This document shows, in pieces, positions 9,628 to 21,250 of a stretch of DNA of 64,000 bases. A model generated the notes under the pieces. The model was not told where the DNA came from. It was given only the letters and a program-made list of their open reading frames with translations, and did not search any database. The first letter of the stretch is position 1. Each line of letters starts with the position of its first letter. The position numbers and the translations under genes are program-made. Source of the DNA: Tuctoria greenei (lineage: Eukaryota > Streptophyta > Magnoliopsida > Poales > Poaceae); the NCBI GenBank assembly GCA_036927565.1, contig JAYESD010000004.1, positions 67,454,933 through 67,518,932 on the forward strand, read 5' to 3'.

Positions 9628-11073
9628 CTTGGGAGGCTTCCGCACCAGCTTGCACGGAACCTTTTTCCTGGATGTTCCGGGCTGGCCACGGTCGGCGTAG
9701 AAGCTCCAGAAGGCCCCCCGGAACTTGTCGCAGTCACGGGCATTTCCCAGGTCGAGGCTCTCCTCGATCGGGAGGAACCCCTGGACCTGGAGGCTCCCAC
9801 CGTCCCAGGTGCCGGAGTCATGCGCCCGGAACTAGCACCCCAGGAGGATCCCACCATGGGAACAGACGCGCTCTGGGAGGATCCCACTGCAGGAACGGTA
9901 TCGTTCCGGAAGGACCCCACTACATGGACAGTCGCCACGGTGGTAGAAGATCTTCCCCTCCGGGGAGAAGGAACCGAGGCGGAAGTAATGGGCCTGACGG
10001 ACCTTCCGTCGGCATGTCGCAGCTTCCTCTTCCGGCTCTCCGACTCATCCGCCAGTTCCTTGCCCTTGCCGACGACCTCGACCCTCGGCTGTGGGGTAGG
10101 GACGGAGCCATCTTCGGGCATTCCGGGGATCGCCACCCGAGTGGTTGATCTTCTCTCGATGACACCAAGGTCGTCAAGTGCGGGCATCGTCCGCCGGAGC
10201 TCCCTGCTGAACTCCACTTCCATGTTCAGAGGGAGAAAGGCCGATGGCGGGGTCAAGTCATCACCGTCGACGTCGATGCCGTGCTGGAATTTCTTGAGGT
10301 GGAACTCCAAGGTTTTCCCCACCATGGTGGACTTCAACCCGGTCTCAACCCGGTCCTCGTCCATCACGCTGTTGAGGGCCCAAGTGAGCTTCTCCCTCCT
10401 CTTCAGCGGCGCCCACCTGTTGGCCAGGAAGTTGCAAAATACTGCCTGAGGGGTCAATCCTCCCTCCACGCATTGGCGGATCCTGGTCAAGGCGGGGTTG
10501 AAAGCTTCCGCCAGCACCGGAACCTCACTCCAGATCGTCGTGTCGATGTCGGGCAGACCATCGGGCAGCTCCAACCTTTCGTGCCCCTCCACCCTGACGA
10601 CTATCCAATCTTTCTACCAGTCATCCCACTTCCCGGAAGGGAACGACCGAAGGTACTTGAATGGGCACTTCTTGCGCTTCACAAAGTAGTAGAAGCCAAG
10701 GTACTCATTGCTCCGGCCGATGGTGTGGACGGTGAAGAAGGTCCGGAAGAGTTCGATGCAGGGGGGATGCCCACCCACATCTCACAGAAGTGGACAAAGA
10801 TAGACGCGAGGAGAATGGAGTGAGGGCCAAGGTGGTATAGCTGAAGACCATAGAAGTCTAGCAGCATCAAGAAGAAGAAAAAGGTGGGATCAACCCCACC
10901 ATGGCGTACGAAGAAAAGTACACCATTTCGCCGGCGCGCTCCTTCTCGAAGGGGAGCTCTCCGCCGGCACGGACCAAGTGGTTGAAGAAGTCCGAGGACC
11001 ACCCCATGAGGGCCCGAACCTTCTTCAAATCGTTGTCGGTCTTCAAGCGACTCTCACGCAGACCCAACTCCAT

Positions 11074-11605
11074 CGCGGCACAGCTAGGCAAGAGAAGAAG
11101 AGCGAAGCACGAGTTGGGAGTTTGAGCACAAGATCAGATGAGAGGCGTGAAGAACTCCCGACGGAGCGCGTTTTCCTTCTTAAGTAAGCCCTCGCAACGC
11201 TTGGATGGAAACCGCAGGGAAGTCGAAGATACCACTCAAGAATTCAACCCAACCGATGACAAGAGGGCCCGGGACCACCCCAACGATCAAGTCGAGGCTC
11301 TTACCCAGGTGAACAGTTGTCATCACGAGGCGGGAAACCCAAAGGCGGCGGCCTGACAGGGTGCGCGGAACCGATATAGTTTTCGTATCGGGAACCGGCG
11401 ACCTTCAATTGTGTGAGATCCGCACGTCAAAGATCTCATATGCCGCCTGAGGTGCACCACGCGGCGGGATCTAACTGTAAATCCCTGCCAACGGCACCTT
11501 CGAAGACCCTTGAAGACTCAGTTCAAGAGTCGCAAGGATGGACCCACCTCTGACGGAATGACTTCACCCCAGTGATCTTCCTCGGAGGTAGGTCCAGGGG
11601 GCCAC
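11074..11605 (+). other. Element A region before the 3' LTR, with polypurine tract
   Basis: No supported coding sequence on the plus strand. On the minus strand the part next to 11074 is CT-rich and could be the 5' leader of the antisense gene; I saw no clear TATA box. The purine-rich GGAGGTAGGTCCAGGGG (11585-11601) just before TGTCGG at 11606 is the likely plus-strand priming tract. Confidence 0.6.
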
Positions 11606-12454
11606 TGTCGGTACCCTAGAAACCGTACACCCCTTGAGGTTACAAAGATCTCAAAGGAAAGCCATCTACATGGTTTTCAGACCCTCGGAGGCCCACTTGT
11701 TAGACATGACCGGACCCGCTTCTCCAACATGGTTAATCCGTGGGTCGCCACGTGTACAACTAACCCGGAGCTACCTCCCACAAGGGGGAAGCTCCGGGCC
11801 ACGTACCGAAATAGCACCTCTGGACTTAACCCCAGACCGAGAGAAGCTCCGGACCTGACACGTGTCTGGTAGCCCCGGAGCTACCTGTTTCCTACAACAA
11901 GCTCCAGAGCTGCCACGTGTCCAATCGTCGGACCTCTAGCTTCTAACCTCCGGAAGACCTTGTAACGGCTCCGGATCTTCAAAGGAGAGCCAAGGACTTC
12001 AAGACCCGATTAAGTGTCATTAATTCCATATTAATGACACTTAAACGGACGATCTTAACACCAGTAATGGTGCTGTCAAAGCCCGTTACAGGGTTATTAA
12101 GAGCAATTAAGCGTGTGTCAATACTAGTAACCGCCGGGGCCACATGTCGGGCCAGGCTAACTTGTAACAGCCTGTCCTTGTACTATAAAAGGACAGGCCG
12201 ACGATACACTCAGGGACGTTGACGAACGAGCTCACGCACCCCATACACTCGTGACAAGCTCTTACTACTAATACAACACCAACACACCCGTGGAGTAGGG
12301 TATTACGCTCAGGCGGCCCGAACCACGTAAATTCTTGTGTCTCCTGTGCCAAAATCCAATTCACCTTCTTGAATCTCCGCGTGCCCACACCGAACATCAA
12401 ACTCCCCTATCACTTTAGTAGTGTAGGGAGATCTGCCGGCTCCAACCGCCGACA
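11606..12454 (+). repeat. Element A 3' LTR (849 bp)
   Basis: It begins TGTCGG and ends CCGACA, a perfect 6-bp terminal inverted repeat. Its last 314 bases match the 5' LTR. Around 11764-11798 is a strong hairpin (CCCGGAGCT/AGCTCCGGG). The right boundary is fixed because element B's protease frame resumes directly after it. Confidence 0.94.
12171..12197 (+). promoter_or_regulatory. TATA box within inverted repeat, element A 3' LTR
   Basis: TATAAAA at 12184-12190 lies between 9-bp arms CCTGTCCTT and AAGGACAGG, identical to the 5' LTR copy at 31-57. Confidence 0.72.
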
Positions 12455-13772
12455 ATAGGCAATTGATTTTTAAAGAAAAAAGACTTGCTAATGACATTGT
12501 GTGAAGCTTCGGAGTCAAAGAGTATGACTACGGGATGCTCAAAGATAGAGAACGTACCCGTGAGTACAGGTGCGCCTTCCGGAATGTCCTCAATGGCGAG
12601 GTGGTGAACGTTGCCGAGTCTGGGAACTGGCTTCTTGGTCTGGTTGCGGGGTTGGTTGGCGCCTTGGTATGATGACTGTCCTCCGCTCTGCCTACTCTAC
12701 GGGCAGTCCTTGGCGAAATGCCCCGTGCGTCCACACTGAAACACGTGTTCGGGGTTTGGGTGGTACGAATGGGAGGACGGAATCCCAGTGCACATGGTGG
12801 AGGTGGAAGTGCACGTGGGATCATCCCCTGCTGTTGTTGCGGTCGGAAACCGCAGTTGCCGAACTGGCGACCACTGAACATTGGTGGTCGTGATGGCGGT
12901 TGCCACCTCTGGCCGGATGGTGATCGATACACCATTCGGTACTTCTGAGAAGCACCACCTCCGCTGCCCTGCGGAGCACTCCTCTTTTTCTTGTCTGGGT
13001 ATAGCTCTCGAGTAGCATCCTCTTGCATAATCGCGGCGTTGACGACGTCGTTGAAGCTGCTGCGATTGAACAAGACAAGCTTGTCCTTCATCTTGTGGTT
13101 CAACCCCCGGTAGAAGCACTCTCGCTTTCTGTCTTCCGTGTTCACTTGGTCCTGTGCATACTAGGCCAAGTGGTTGAAGGTCTTGGAGTACTCGTAAGTG
13201 CTCCTTCCTCCCTGCTTCAGCTCCAAGAACTCTTGAAGCTTCCTCCTCATAATCCCGGGAGGGATATGGTAGGCGTGGAACGCCTCCCGGAATTCTGCCC
13301 AGCTCACGACATAGCCTGCGGGGCGTGCGGCAAGGTAGTTTGCCCACCACGCACCAGTAGAACCCTGTAGTTGTTGAGCTGCAAATAGAGCCTTCTTTTG
13401 TTCGGTTATCTCGAGTAAACTGAACTTCCCTTCAATGGTGCGGAGCCAGTTGTCCGCCTCCAAAGGTTCGTCGGCCTCTCTAAAGACCGGCAGATGTGTC
13501 GATGCAAAATCCGTGTAGGAACTCGGATATGACTGACGTGGCCCCTCAGCATGTCGCCCCCCTTGATGGGACGAGTTCTGTACAAGTGTCTGCAACAACT
13601 TGGTTTGCTCGTCGCGCGAGCCGAGTACTGATGCGAGAACCTCCGTGAGACTTCTGGGAAGTGTAGGTGGAGGTGGCTGCGTCTGGGGCGTATTCTGCCC
13701 CGGGGGTGGTGTGTCATCCCCCTGCCCTCCACTTGAGCCTCCCACTTCCGAGGTTGTACGTGTACGCACCAT
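12455..13772 (-). pseudogene. gag: Element B gag with zinc knuckle and N-terminal protease, broken
   Basis: Gag starts at ATG 13772-13770 (MVRTRTTSEVG), just after a TTTTATTGCAGC splice-acceptor-like stretch. The gag domain with LQGSTGAWW and a following FREAFHAYH segment is clear. Lesions: TAG at 13161-13163; a one-base loss near 12738-12743 inside the zinc knuckle, so CX2CX4HX4C is only seen by combining frames; TAG at 12697-12699. The protease then reads FDSEASH (about 12499-12519) with glutamate at 12508-12510 where the family has glycine. The coding sequence ends where element A enters at 12454/12455. Confidence 0.82.
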
Positions 13773-14162
13773 GCTGCAATAAAACGATTTACAATATAAG
13801 TCTCATTGCCTCAAGTTCATCCTTCCATATAAATAGTAATGCGGTAGACCACGATAGATAATATACAACATCAACATATATTGATAAAAGTATAAACTTT
13901 ATACAAGATATATTATCTCTGACGCAGTTTACAGTAGTAAACTCCAAAATGATGGACTCCCTCTATGGAAATACATCTCTACTATACTTGGTCCCCATGA
14001 GATGTCGTACATATCTTGTCATTGTAGACATAAACACCACTACTCTTAATATGACACAAACATGGTCACAAAAGAAAAACACGAGCAACTATTAAACTAT
14101 ATGTTGCCCCGTGTCGGCAGAAGTGCTGCCACATCCCACTTCAATACGTCCTACTCGACGTA
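13773..14162 (-). other. Element B spacer between accessory ORF and gag
   Basis: About 390 AT-rich bases without an ORF. On the minus strand it ends in CGTTTTATTGCAG one base before the gag ATG, a good 3' splice-site candidate. I saw nothing else. Confidence 0.5.
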
Positions 14163-15088
14163 TTAAAGTTCCTCGGGATCTTCTTCTTCTTCATCCTCCG
14201 AAGGCAATTGTTCACCCATAATTAGTGGTATGTTATGGGCCGGTGGATACACCACTGGTTGTAATTGTGCCTCGGCCTCAATTACATTATCCTGCAGTTC
14301 TCCTGCCTCATACTCCCAATTTTGAGCAGTCTCAATGGCGGTGTCCCGCTCTTCAGTGACTACTAACAGCTGCTCTTGCTGTTGTTGCACTTCCAACTGA
14401 CTTGCTTGCAGCTCACCATGAGCTTGCTGCAGTTCAGTGCGAGTCTGTTGTTGTGCGGCACGAGCTTTCCGTAGCCTAATGCGAGCATAATGCAATTGAC
14501 TCTCGCACTTATCCAGCCGGTGATTTGCGGGGGCTATGAGCGAACGTTGATATAATCAAGGGTATCACCCCGCTCTGTTGCTTCCCTCAAGGCTTTGACT
14601 TGTTCCAAAATAATGGTGCCTTGCGTAGCAACTACCATATTGGAAGCAGCCGCATATGTCCCAAGTGTCGTTGAGGCTGTGTCGCCATGCGGTGTATAGG
14701 CAGCAATCATACGACGTTGCCACTCAAATCCGGCCATACCACGGACTGGAATAAGGGCAAATTGAGTCCCTACCATAGCATCCTGATGAAGCTCACAAAG
14801 CTTCATAAGTGCTCCGCCTGCAGTGATTGCCCAAGTGTCCTCTAACCGAGCTCCCTCGATGGTAACCGAGAAAGGAGCCCATCCATATTGACGTGGACTA
14901 GCCGGGATGTCTACCAATATGGTGCACGACCGAACACCTCTGTCGATCGTTTCTCTACCCCAATAGCATGGCATCTCGATGAAGCCAAACTGCTGGAGCA
15001 CTTCCCGTAGCATACTTGGGAATCCTGGATGGTTAGCGCAAGAGGAAAATACCCATCCGTCCGGTAGCAGCATCCTCACTTCCGTCAT
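14163..15088 (-). pseudogene. Element B accessory ORF upstream of gag (homologue of D's H3-tail ORF, without the tail)
   Basis: Function unknown. The ATG at 15088-15086 follows directly on TATTCTTTTTGTAG, a splice-acceptor-like stretch. The first frame (15088-14534, 184 codons) encodes a compact domain with LPDGWVFSSC, LREVLQQFGF and CTILVDIP. A frameshift near 14535-14540 moves it to a second frame (to 14163) with a Gln/Glu-rich coiled coil and a very acidic tail ending DPEEL. Element D's ORF at 60652-61497 has the same plan: small N-terminal domain with LRALLREAGY and CKIYIYY, coiled coil, and acidic end containing DPEEF. It differs in lacking an ARTK-type start. Broken by one indel. Confidence 0.65.
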
Positions 15089-17034
15089 CTACAAAAAGAA
15101 TACTGGAACAATGAGAAGGTTCCCAACTCTCCACAGTTTTAAGAAAATTTAAAACTGGAGCTGTAATCGCAGTCTGTTCCAGCTGACCTCCCTGTATAAA
15201 TCCCACAGTTTCATACAGGAAACGTCAGAATCAAAGGTGGAGTTGAATACTAAAGTTGTAGTATACTTTCCAAGCTTTCCATATTGTACTCATAAAGCTA
15301 CATGTGAGCTGGGGAATAGAATCTATACAGGTTTTAAGTTGACCCATATTTTCTGGAAATTTTGACAGAACCTTCCCTGTATATGTAGTGATGTCCACAA
15401 TTTATACAGGGATATCATGACAATATTTTGAGGTAATGACAAAAGAAACTTTGTATAACATCAAGTTAACAATACATAAGTAAAAGAGTTACCCCCTGAA
15501 AAGTTTGTTATACAGGTATTGCGCCCGAATTCACAAATAGGTGCAAACTGTTCCAAGTTCTGGACTACCAGAACCAAGTTTGTGACAAATGGAATTAGAC
15601 ACCGATATACCCAGATTTAGATCATGAATGCCAAATAAAGTTGATAGAGGACTTCCTAAGATTTCCAGAAATGTATATATGTGACTATGTCACTATTCTG
15701 GATTAAAAGTTATAACTATGCACACCAAACAGTTGAACTGACTGGTTTGCACCAGCAGTCCTGCAGTCCACTGTTTTTACTTCCAAATTTGATCTGACTC
15801 AAATTCGAATTTGGAAAAACTGTAAACATAAAACCTGTAGATCTGCCTATTCCCTTTTCATACATGTGTCATAATAAGGCAGAAGATGTTTCTACAGTGA
15901 TTTACGGCAATATTTCTGGAACTGGTACAATGGTTGGGTCATCTGGAGTAGTTTTTGTATACTCCAAATTTCAATGGATTATCAAACTTTTCTCCCCTGA
16001 TGGTCAACAGAAAAGTTGTAGAGATCTTCACGAACTTTCCATCCATATATGATACCCTTTGGCTATCTATCATATAACCAAGATTACAACCCAGCGAAGT
16101 TGAGCCAACTTCTGCCAGAAATCATGAATCTTGATTCTATCTACCTTATCGAGTCGGAGTTCCTTTTTACGGAGTCCAAACCTACCAGCATATGATATTT
16201 GGACTTTCCAAAACATTATGCATCCATTCTGTCGTTGGGGATGGTCTAGTATCATGTTTGATACTGACGGTACTACGTATCTCACCAAAGAAAATTCTAT
16301 CCGGTATATCCGGTTATGTCTATAGGTGGTTCCTATATCGTTCTCTCACAAACGGCTTCTACACGGTCTTCTACCGTAGTTAATGCTGCAAATGACAAAC
16401 AATCCCCTTTCACACTTTCACACCTCAAGGGTGGTACGGGGAAACGCGACAGGCAGTCACAATAATATATATGAAAGTAATTGCATACGACTCTGGTGTG
16501 AGTCGCCCTCGAGCGAGGTCATGTATCAAGGTACATGGCTGTAAATACGTCTGTACAGCAAAGACTCCCGTATGATCCGGCTTATACATGCTCGGGCATA
16601 CGTGTTTCGCATGCTCCCATATAACATGAATGGTTCTAGGGAGGCATACTATCGGGTTATACACCACCCGACGGGGGCTCCTACTAACTTTGAAGCACGC
16701 TGGGGTACCGCGTGTCATAGGTTCTCAGAAACATTGAAAGATTCAGAGACTCCTATTAACTTCCCGTGCCAAGCCACGGAAATTTCACATACCACTCCTC
16801 GTATGCTGAGCTTACCGAGATTGATCCGCTCTTGGTGGCGTACCTTACCTCTTACCTGACGTCTGGGCGTCGTTACAGAATATAATAACACATAGTTAGT
16901 TTACCACCTTTATATCTTATACTAATATTACTCCTTATAAGGGCATATAGCTAATTCCTCACTCAGACCCTAATTTTTTTGAAAATATGTTCTTTTTAAA
17001 TACACTGTTCCCAATGATGCTCTGATACCATGTC
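15089..17034 (-). other. Element B 5' leader with tRNA-iMet primer-binding site
   Basis: On the minus strand TGGTATCAGAGC (17030-17019) next to the LTR is the standard initiator-Met-tRNA primer site. The remaining 1.9 kb is AT-rich with many stops in all frames and no recognised domain. It is far longer than D's leader (about 0.4 kb), so it may hide an old insertion or a long intron; I could not define one. Confidence 0.6.
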
Positions 17035-20000
17035 TGTGGGGACCGGAATCCCGACATCCGAGGATCTCATTGGGTGGTGTCGTGCGATGCGACATCCAAC
17101 AGTATACAAGAAAAGAACGAGAATAAAACACAAGACGAAGTCTTTTATTTATCTTACAGCGGAAGTTTTACAATACTAGCAGAAGGAATGAAATATATAT
17201 ATATCATAGCTACGCTCTCAGCCCTAGCTATGAAAAAGCAAAGTCATCCATGTCCTGGATGCTTCACACTAGCAACACGCAAGTCACGGCGCCGTGCAGG
17301 GTTCCCACTCGGCTGCACACCCTGGAGGGGGTGCAGCCTCAACATCAAACCCTACATCAATTGTATAACCTGCAAAAACTCGTTAACTGCAAACGTGAGC
17401 ATAAGGCTCAGCAAGACTAACCCGTCTCTGTAGACATATGCAAGGGGGACACTAAACATAGGTAAGGTGAAGCATAAATGACTCGCCTACAATTGGATCC
17501 TTATGATCAGGTTTTAAGTAGCAAGTGACATTCTCCCAGCATGGCACATCATGGGTTCCACAATCAAACAAGAAATGCTTTGCCGATGATATGACATGCC
17601 CAGAGCACATAATGCTATTACAGCTAAAGTATGGGGAAACTGTAAACATTAATGTGACTATCTCTAAATCATACAAGGTTGCAAAACAAGTATAATTCAG
17701 TACAATTTATTTCTCTTACTTCTTCAGTATTTACTACATCACGGCGCAGTGAACAAGTGGTACTCTATTACCGCGAGGGACGGTGATTGCAATCAGGACA
17801 CACCCGAACAACACGACACATACGTCGTTCGGAAGTGTCAGCGAGTACACCTGTACCCACATAACACTTCAGTACTAGGCGTATATGGCAACCTTTCACA
17901 AGAAACCCGAACGCCGAGCCCGTCTCACCTCCGCAAACAGAAGGTCTCCGCACGGAACACCTCATGTGTCCGCCGACCGATTTACACCTTACTGTCCTCA
18001 ACCCACCCCTATCGATGGTGAGTTAATGGGCCTCGACACCCCAGTTATCGAGTTACATCAGTTTACTGGATTCCATATGTTTATTATGTCGCCGGTACAA
18101 TTCAAACTTGTCCGAAGGGGCCGCATACAGACGGGCCTTAATCGACACAGGCAGAGCTATGCGACCGAGACTCAATTCTCGCCGCTTCCTATCCATCCCC
18201 TACCCGGTATCAGTTTTATTATATTAAGCCATTAACCAATCCTGTGAGATATGTCCTACATTTCTCGCGAGTAGATTCCAACTACTCGACTTCTACCGGA
18301 TTCCCTATACTTTAGGAAGGCAGTTACTACAGGTCAAACTGTAACTCGTTCCAACCAATCCCTGGGATTTTTGGGTCATGCAAGTGGAGTATCAATCATC
18401 CTAAACGTAATGCACATTTCATATGCTAGTCATATAGTGATAAAGTAAAATTTTATAAATGACTTAAATGCAAACCGGGGCTTGCCTAGTTGCAGGTCAG
18501 AGTCGGGGTTAATCTCTGGAAGGCCCTCTTCCAAGGCTTCTGGTTCTTCCTCAACCTCAGTCACTATACGATATGCATATAATATGTATATAAATGACTT
18601 TGAAAAATAATTATTACTAAGACCATAATTTAATCCATGGTGATCATTATATGATAGGGACCTTAATTGGCTTTGGAATTTTGATGGTAGATACTAGGGA
18701 ATATGATCAAAGCTGTTGCAAAGAATAGGAGATGATCAAAGTATATTGTTGTCTCTAAAATTATGGCAAATATTAAATTTCCAAGAATTTTAAAGAAGAA
18801 ACTGTAGCTTGAACATAGCTGCCAGTTGATAATCATGATAGAGGAAGTTGTCCTGGTTCTAGCAAAATTTCTTTCATAATTTTCTAAGCTTTGGTGAAGG
18901 AGTTATTGAATTTCTTAGTTGGCAAGAATTTCTGGAATTATTTATATTTGAATTTTTAGCTATTAAATAAATAGTCAGTTTGTAACTGAATTAGGACTAT
19001 GATATTAGGTTAATTAAATCCAAGATTTTTACAGGAACTAGTATATGACAAAAGAAAGGTTCAATCCAAATTTGGGACATAATAAAGCAACTGAACATCT
19101 GTAAAAATTCAATAACTGAAAATAAGTAATTGAACTATACAGAAGGTTAAACAGGTGCAATGGCTCCCAAACTTTTTTCTGGTAGTCAAGAATAGGACAA
19201 TGCATTTTATGTGAATTTTGGGGATTTTCCCAGTGGCAAGTTCATATGGAAAAATTGCATTTGTTTTTGGGAAGATTCTTTTATACAGAATTTAACAGTA
19301 AGTTGCACAGAACCTAATTGGTACTGATAGAAACTAGAGTTCAAGGGCTTTCAGAAAAAATTTGTTTGAATATTTTTGGAGCATCCTACAGAAAGTTATG
19401 GATTTTCTAATTGGAGCCAAATGTGGAATTAATTTCTAATTTGGATTAAACCGTGGGTCCCACTATTTTAAAATGGACCAATGGCATTTAAACCACACGG
19501 GGACCACATAGATACAGCGTGTAGCCACAATAGATCCCGGGGACACACCTGATCCGACGGGTTAAAAGGCACTGACACGCGGGGCCCGCCGCGTCATCTT
19601 CCTCCTCCCGACGCGGGCGGCGCGCGGGGCTCCTGCGGCGGTGGTCTCCGGCAAGCCTCACTGGATCTGCGTTCCCGGCCACCGCAGCATCTAAATTTTG
19701 GCGCCCAACCTTAATTTCACGTGCTGAGCACGATGGTAGCGTCGGGGAGGCTTGCCGATGATCGGAAATAGTGGCACATCGGCGGCGGCGATAGCTATGG
19801 TTCCGGCCATGTCGGAACCTTTGCTCCGTGCTAAACTCTTCTAAAAATGATGGGGAAAGACTCCTGGAACCACTAGGAAGGTGTTGGGAAGGTGAGATGG
19901 TTGTGCAACGGTCGGCAAAACCATCATCGACGGTGACCGAAGCAACTTCTTAACAGCGGAGGGGAAAACTCGTGATTCTCGAGCTACGATTGATTATTAT

Positions 20001-21250
20001 TGGTGATTCCAGTTCGAGAGGGTGCGCAAAGAAGTATAGAAACTATTTTCTAGCAATTGTGGAGAGTGATCAAGTGTGGAACTCGAATATAAAGAATAAC
20101 CGAGCGAGTTCATAAGTTTCGGCCGAAAGTAAAACTTAGCTAACTTGCTCGATACTCGCGTAAACAAGGAGCGGCTTTCACTGACGTGTAGAGCGTGTAT
20201 CGGCGCACCAGTTTGCTATAGGAGTCGAAGCGTGAAACTGCATGTAGTGGCCTAGCACCGTGGAGCAGAGACGGCGTGTGGTGAACACGACGGCGAGCTT
20301 CGGTGTCGCTACGAAATACCGGCTAAAACCTCAACGAACGGTCGATAGAAGTGAACTAGTGGGTAGATGAGAGAGTGTGGAACAACCTTGCCATTGAGAG
20401 CTTGGCGCGAGAGGCCTTCAGCTGGCCGGCAACGGGCACGTGGCGTAGAGCGGCACGGGGTGATTGCGGCGGCGACGAAACGGAGCGGCGCGGTGAAAAG
20501 TGAACGGGTGAGGGACTTCGGCCGACGGGGGGTGGTTTTATAGCCTCCACCGCGGTAGATAAGGATGCAGGGGGGTAGCTGGAGGCGACCGATGGCCGAC
20601 GGTGCGCTGGCGGCATGCAGTGTCGCGGTGTCGCCCGGGGAGAGAAAACAGGGGCGGTGAATCGGTTTCACTGTCTGACCTGTGGGCCCCACCTCTCTCC
20701 CTTATCCCCTCCTCTAAATTCCAGCTAAAACATTGTCCAAAAATTCCCAAAATTTACAGGTAGGCTAAGAAAAATATGGGGAATTCAATTCTGCAATCAG
20801 ATTTCAATTTGGACATAGTTTGCATCAAATGCAAATTCAAATTTGAATTCAAGTATGGGTATAAACCTTGTTGAATTAAATAGTATCTGAGGTCCAAAAA
20901 TCTCCAAACTTTGAAACCAAGTTCCCTAAACAATAAAAGGTCTTAGGAAAAATTAGGGATTGATTTGGGCAAAGTTTAGTGTAAAGCTAAATTTGATGTC
21001 GACGCGAAAAGAATCCTTTGTACGTGTCCAAACAAATGGAAGATGTACTTCAAAAATCTTGAAAATTTTCTGAGAAGCTAGTTGGATATTTAAGAGTCCA
21101 AGGAAAAATTTGGAGCCTTGGATTTGAATCTTTTTGGCAGGGCCTTTTTAGTGAGGTCAAATTTATGTGCACAATTATGTTGACCTCCATTATGTTTGAT
21201 AAACCATTTGTAGTTGAACTTCACAATAAAGGAAAAAGTAGGATTTTACA
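17035..21250 (-). repeat. Element B LTR (its 5' LTR), about 4.2 kb
   Basis: On the minus strand it starts TGTAAAATCC (21250 downward) and ends GGTCCCCACA (17035); 17031 is an alternative end. Right boundary: C1 sequence with GGACTAGTCC palindromes begins at 21251. A GC-rich, CpG-rich block (about 19560-20680) surrounds the TATA box. A poly(A) signal AATAAA lies at 17149-17144, about 110 bp from the LTR end, as in element D. Only one LTR is visible, so its outer end rests on terminal motifs and context. Confidence 0.65.
20537..20543 (-). promoter_or_regulatory. Element B LTR TATA box
   Basis: TATAAAA on the minus strand in GC-rich context (GGAGGCTATAAAACCACC), about 700 bp inside the LTR start, placed like D's TATA box. 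It would drive leftward transcription into the leader. Confidence 0.65.

Larger units (their letters stand above)
7577..11073 (-). pseudogene. Antisense two-exon gene of element A (Transposase_28-type N-terminus, Pro/Glu repeats, coiled coil)
   Basis: It runs against gag-pol between pol and the 3' LTR, where Tat-lineage elements often carry an antisense ORF of unknown function. The likely ATG is at 11071-11073. The N-terminal part (about 10590-11073) resembles the plant 'putative gypsy type transposon' domain (Transposase_28), with FYGLQLYHLGP and FVHFCEMW. It is broken by a frameshift near 10870-10890 (A-rich run), another in the G6 run near 10761-10766, and a TAG near 10616. From 10592 it stays open to 9628, crosses a GT-AG intron (9549-9627), and stays open to 7577. 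Exon 2 encodes decapeptide Glu-Pro-Ala repeats, then about 300 residues of heptad-like Glu/Lys/Arg coiled coil, ending AEFFHRV. The protein's role is not known; its length suggests past selection. Confidence 0.72.
1..12454 (+). mobile_element. Element A: Ty3/Gypsy LTR retrotransposon, Tat (RIRE2/Retrosat2-like) lineage, left end cut by window
   Basis: Bases 1-314 repeat at 12141-12454, so this is one element whose first ~535 bases lie outside the window. Order: 5' LTR, primer site, gag-protease, pol (RT, RNase H, second RNase H, integrase), long spacer, antisense gene, purine-rich tract, 3' LTR. The second RNase H and the antisense ORF between pol and the 3' LTR are hallmarks of the Tat lineage. 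It interrupts the protease gene of element B at 12455. The expected 5-bp duplication on the right would be ATAGG (12455-12459); its partner is outside the window. In the 314 bases where both LTRs are visible I count 7 differences (about 2%). Confidence 0.93.
12455..21250 (-). mobile_element. Element B: Tekay-like chromovirus (Gypsy), minus strand, pol side lost beyond element A
   Basis: Reading leftward from its right end: LTR (21250 to 17035), initiator-Met-tRNA primer site (17030-17019), leader, accessory ORF (15088-14163), gag (13772 on), zinc knuckle and start of protease, cut at 12455 by element A. The remaining protease and pol should lie left of element A. Architecture parallels element D: same primer site, accessory ORF before gag, gag starting MVRTR, and a DSEAS protease. 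B interrupts C1 at 21251. Confidence 0.85.

Noticed and set aside
13023..13861. Plus-strand ORFs opposite B's gag
   Set aside because: Shadow frames of the gag coding strand; no independent support.
17019..17034. tRNA gene fragments (GGTATCAGAGC strings at several sites)
   Set aside because: These are primer-binding sites adjacent to LTR ends (also 27699, 35354, 52583, 61891), with no cloverleaf around them.
19488..20750. Minus-strand ORFs of 60-127 codons in B's LTR as a host gene
   Set aside because: They lie in a CpG-rich LTR block around the TATA box, overlap each other in different frames, and have no recognisable domain.
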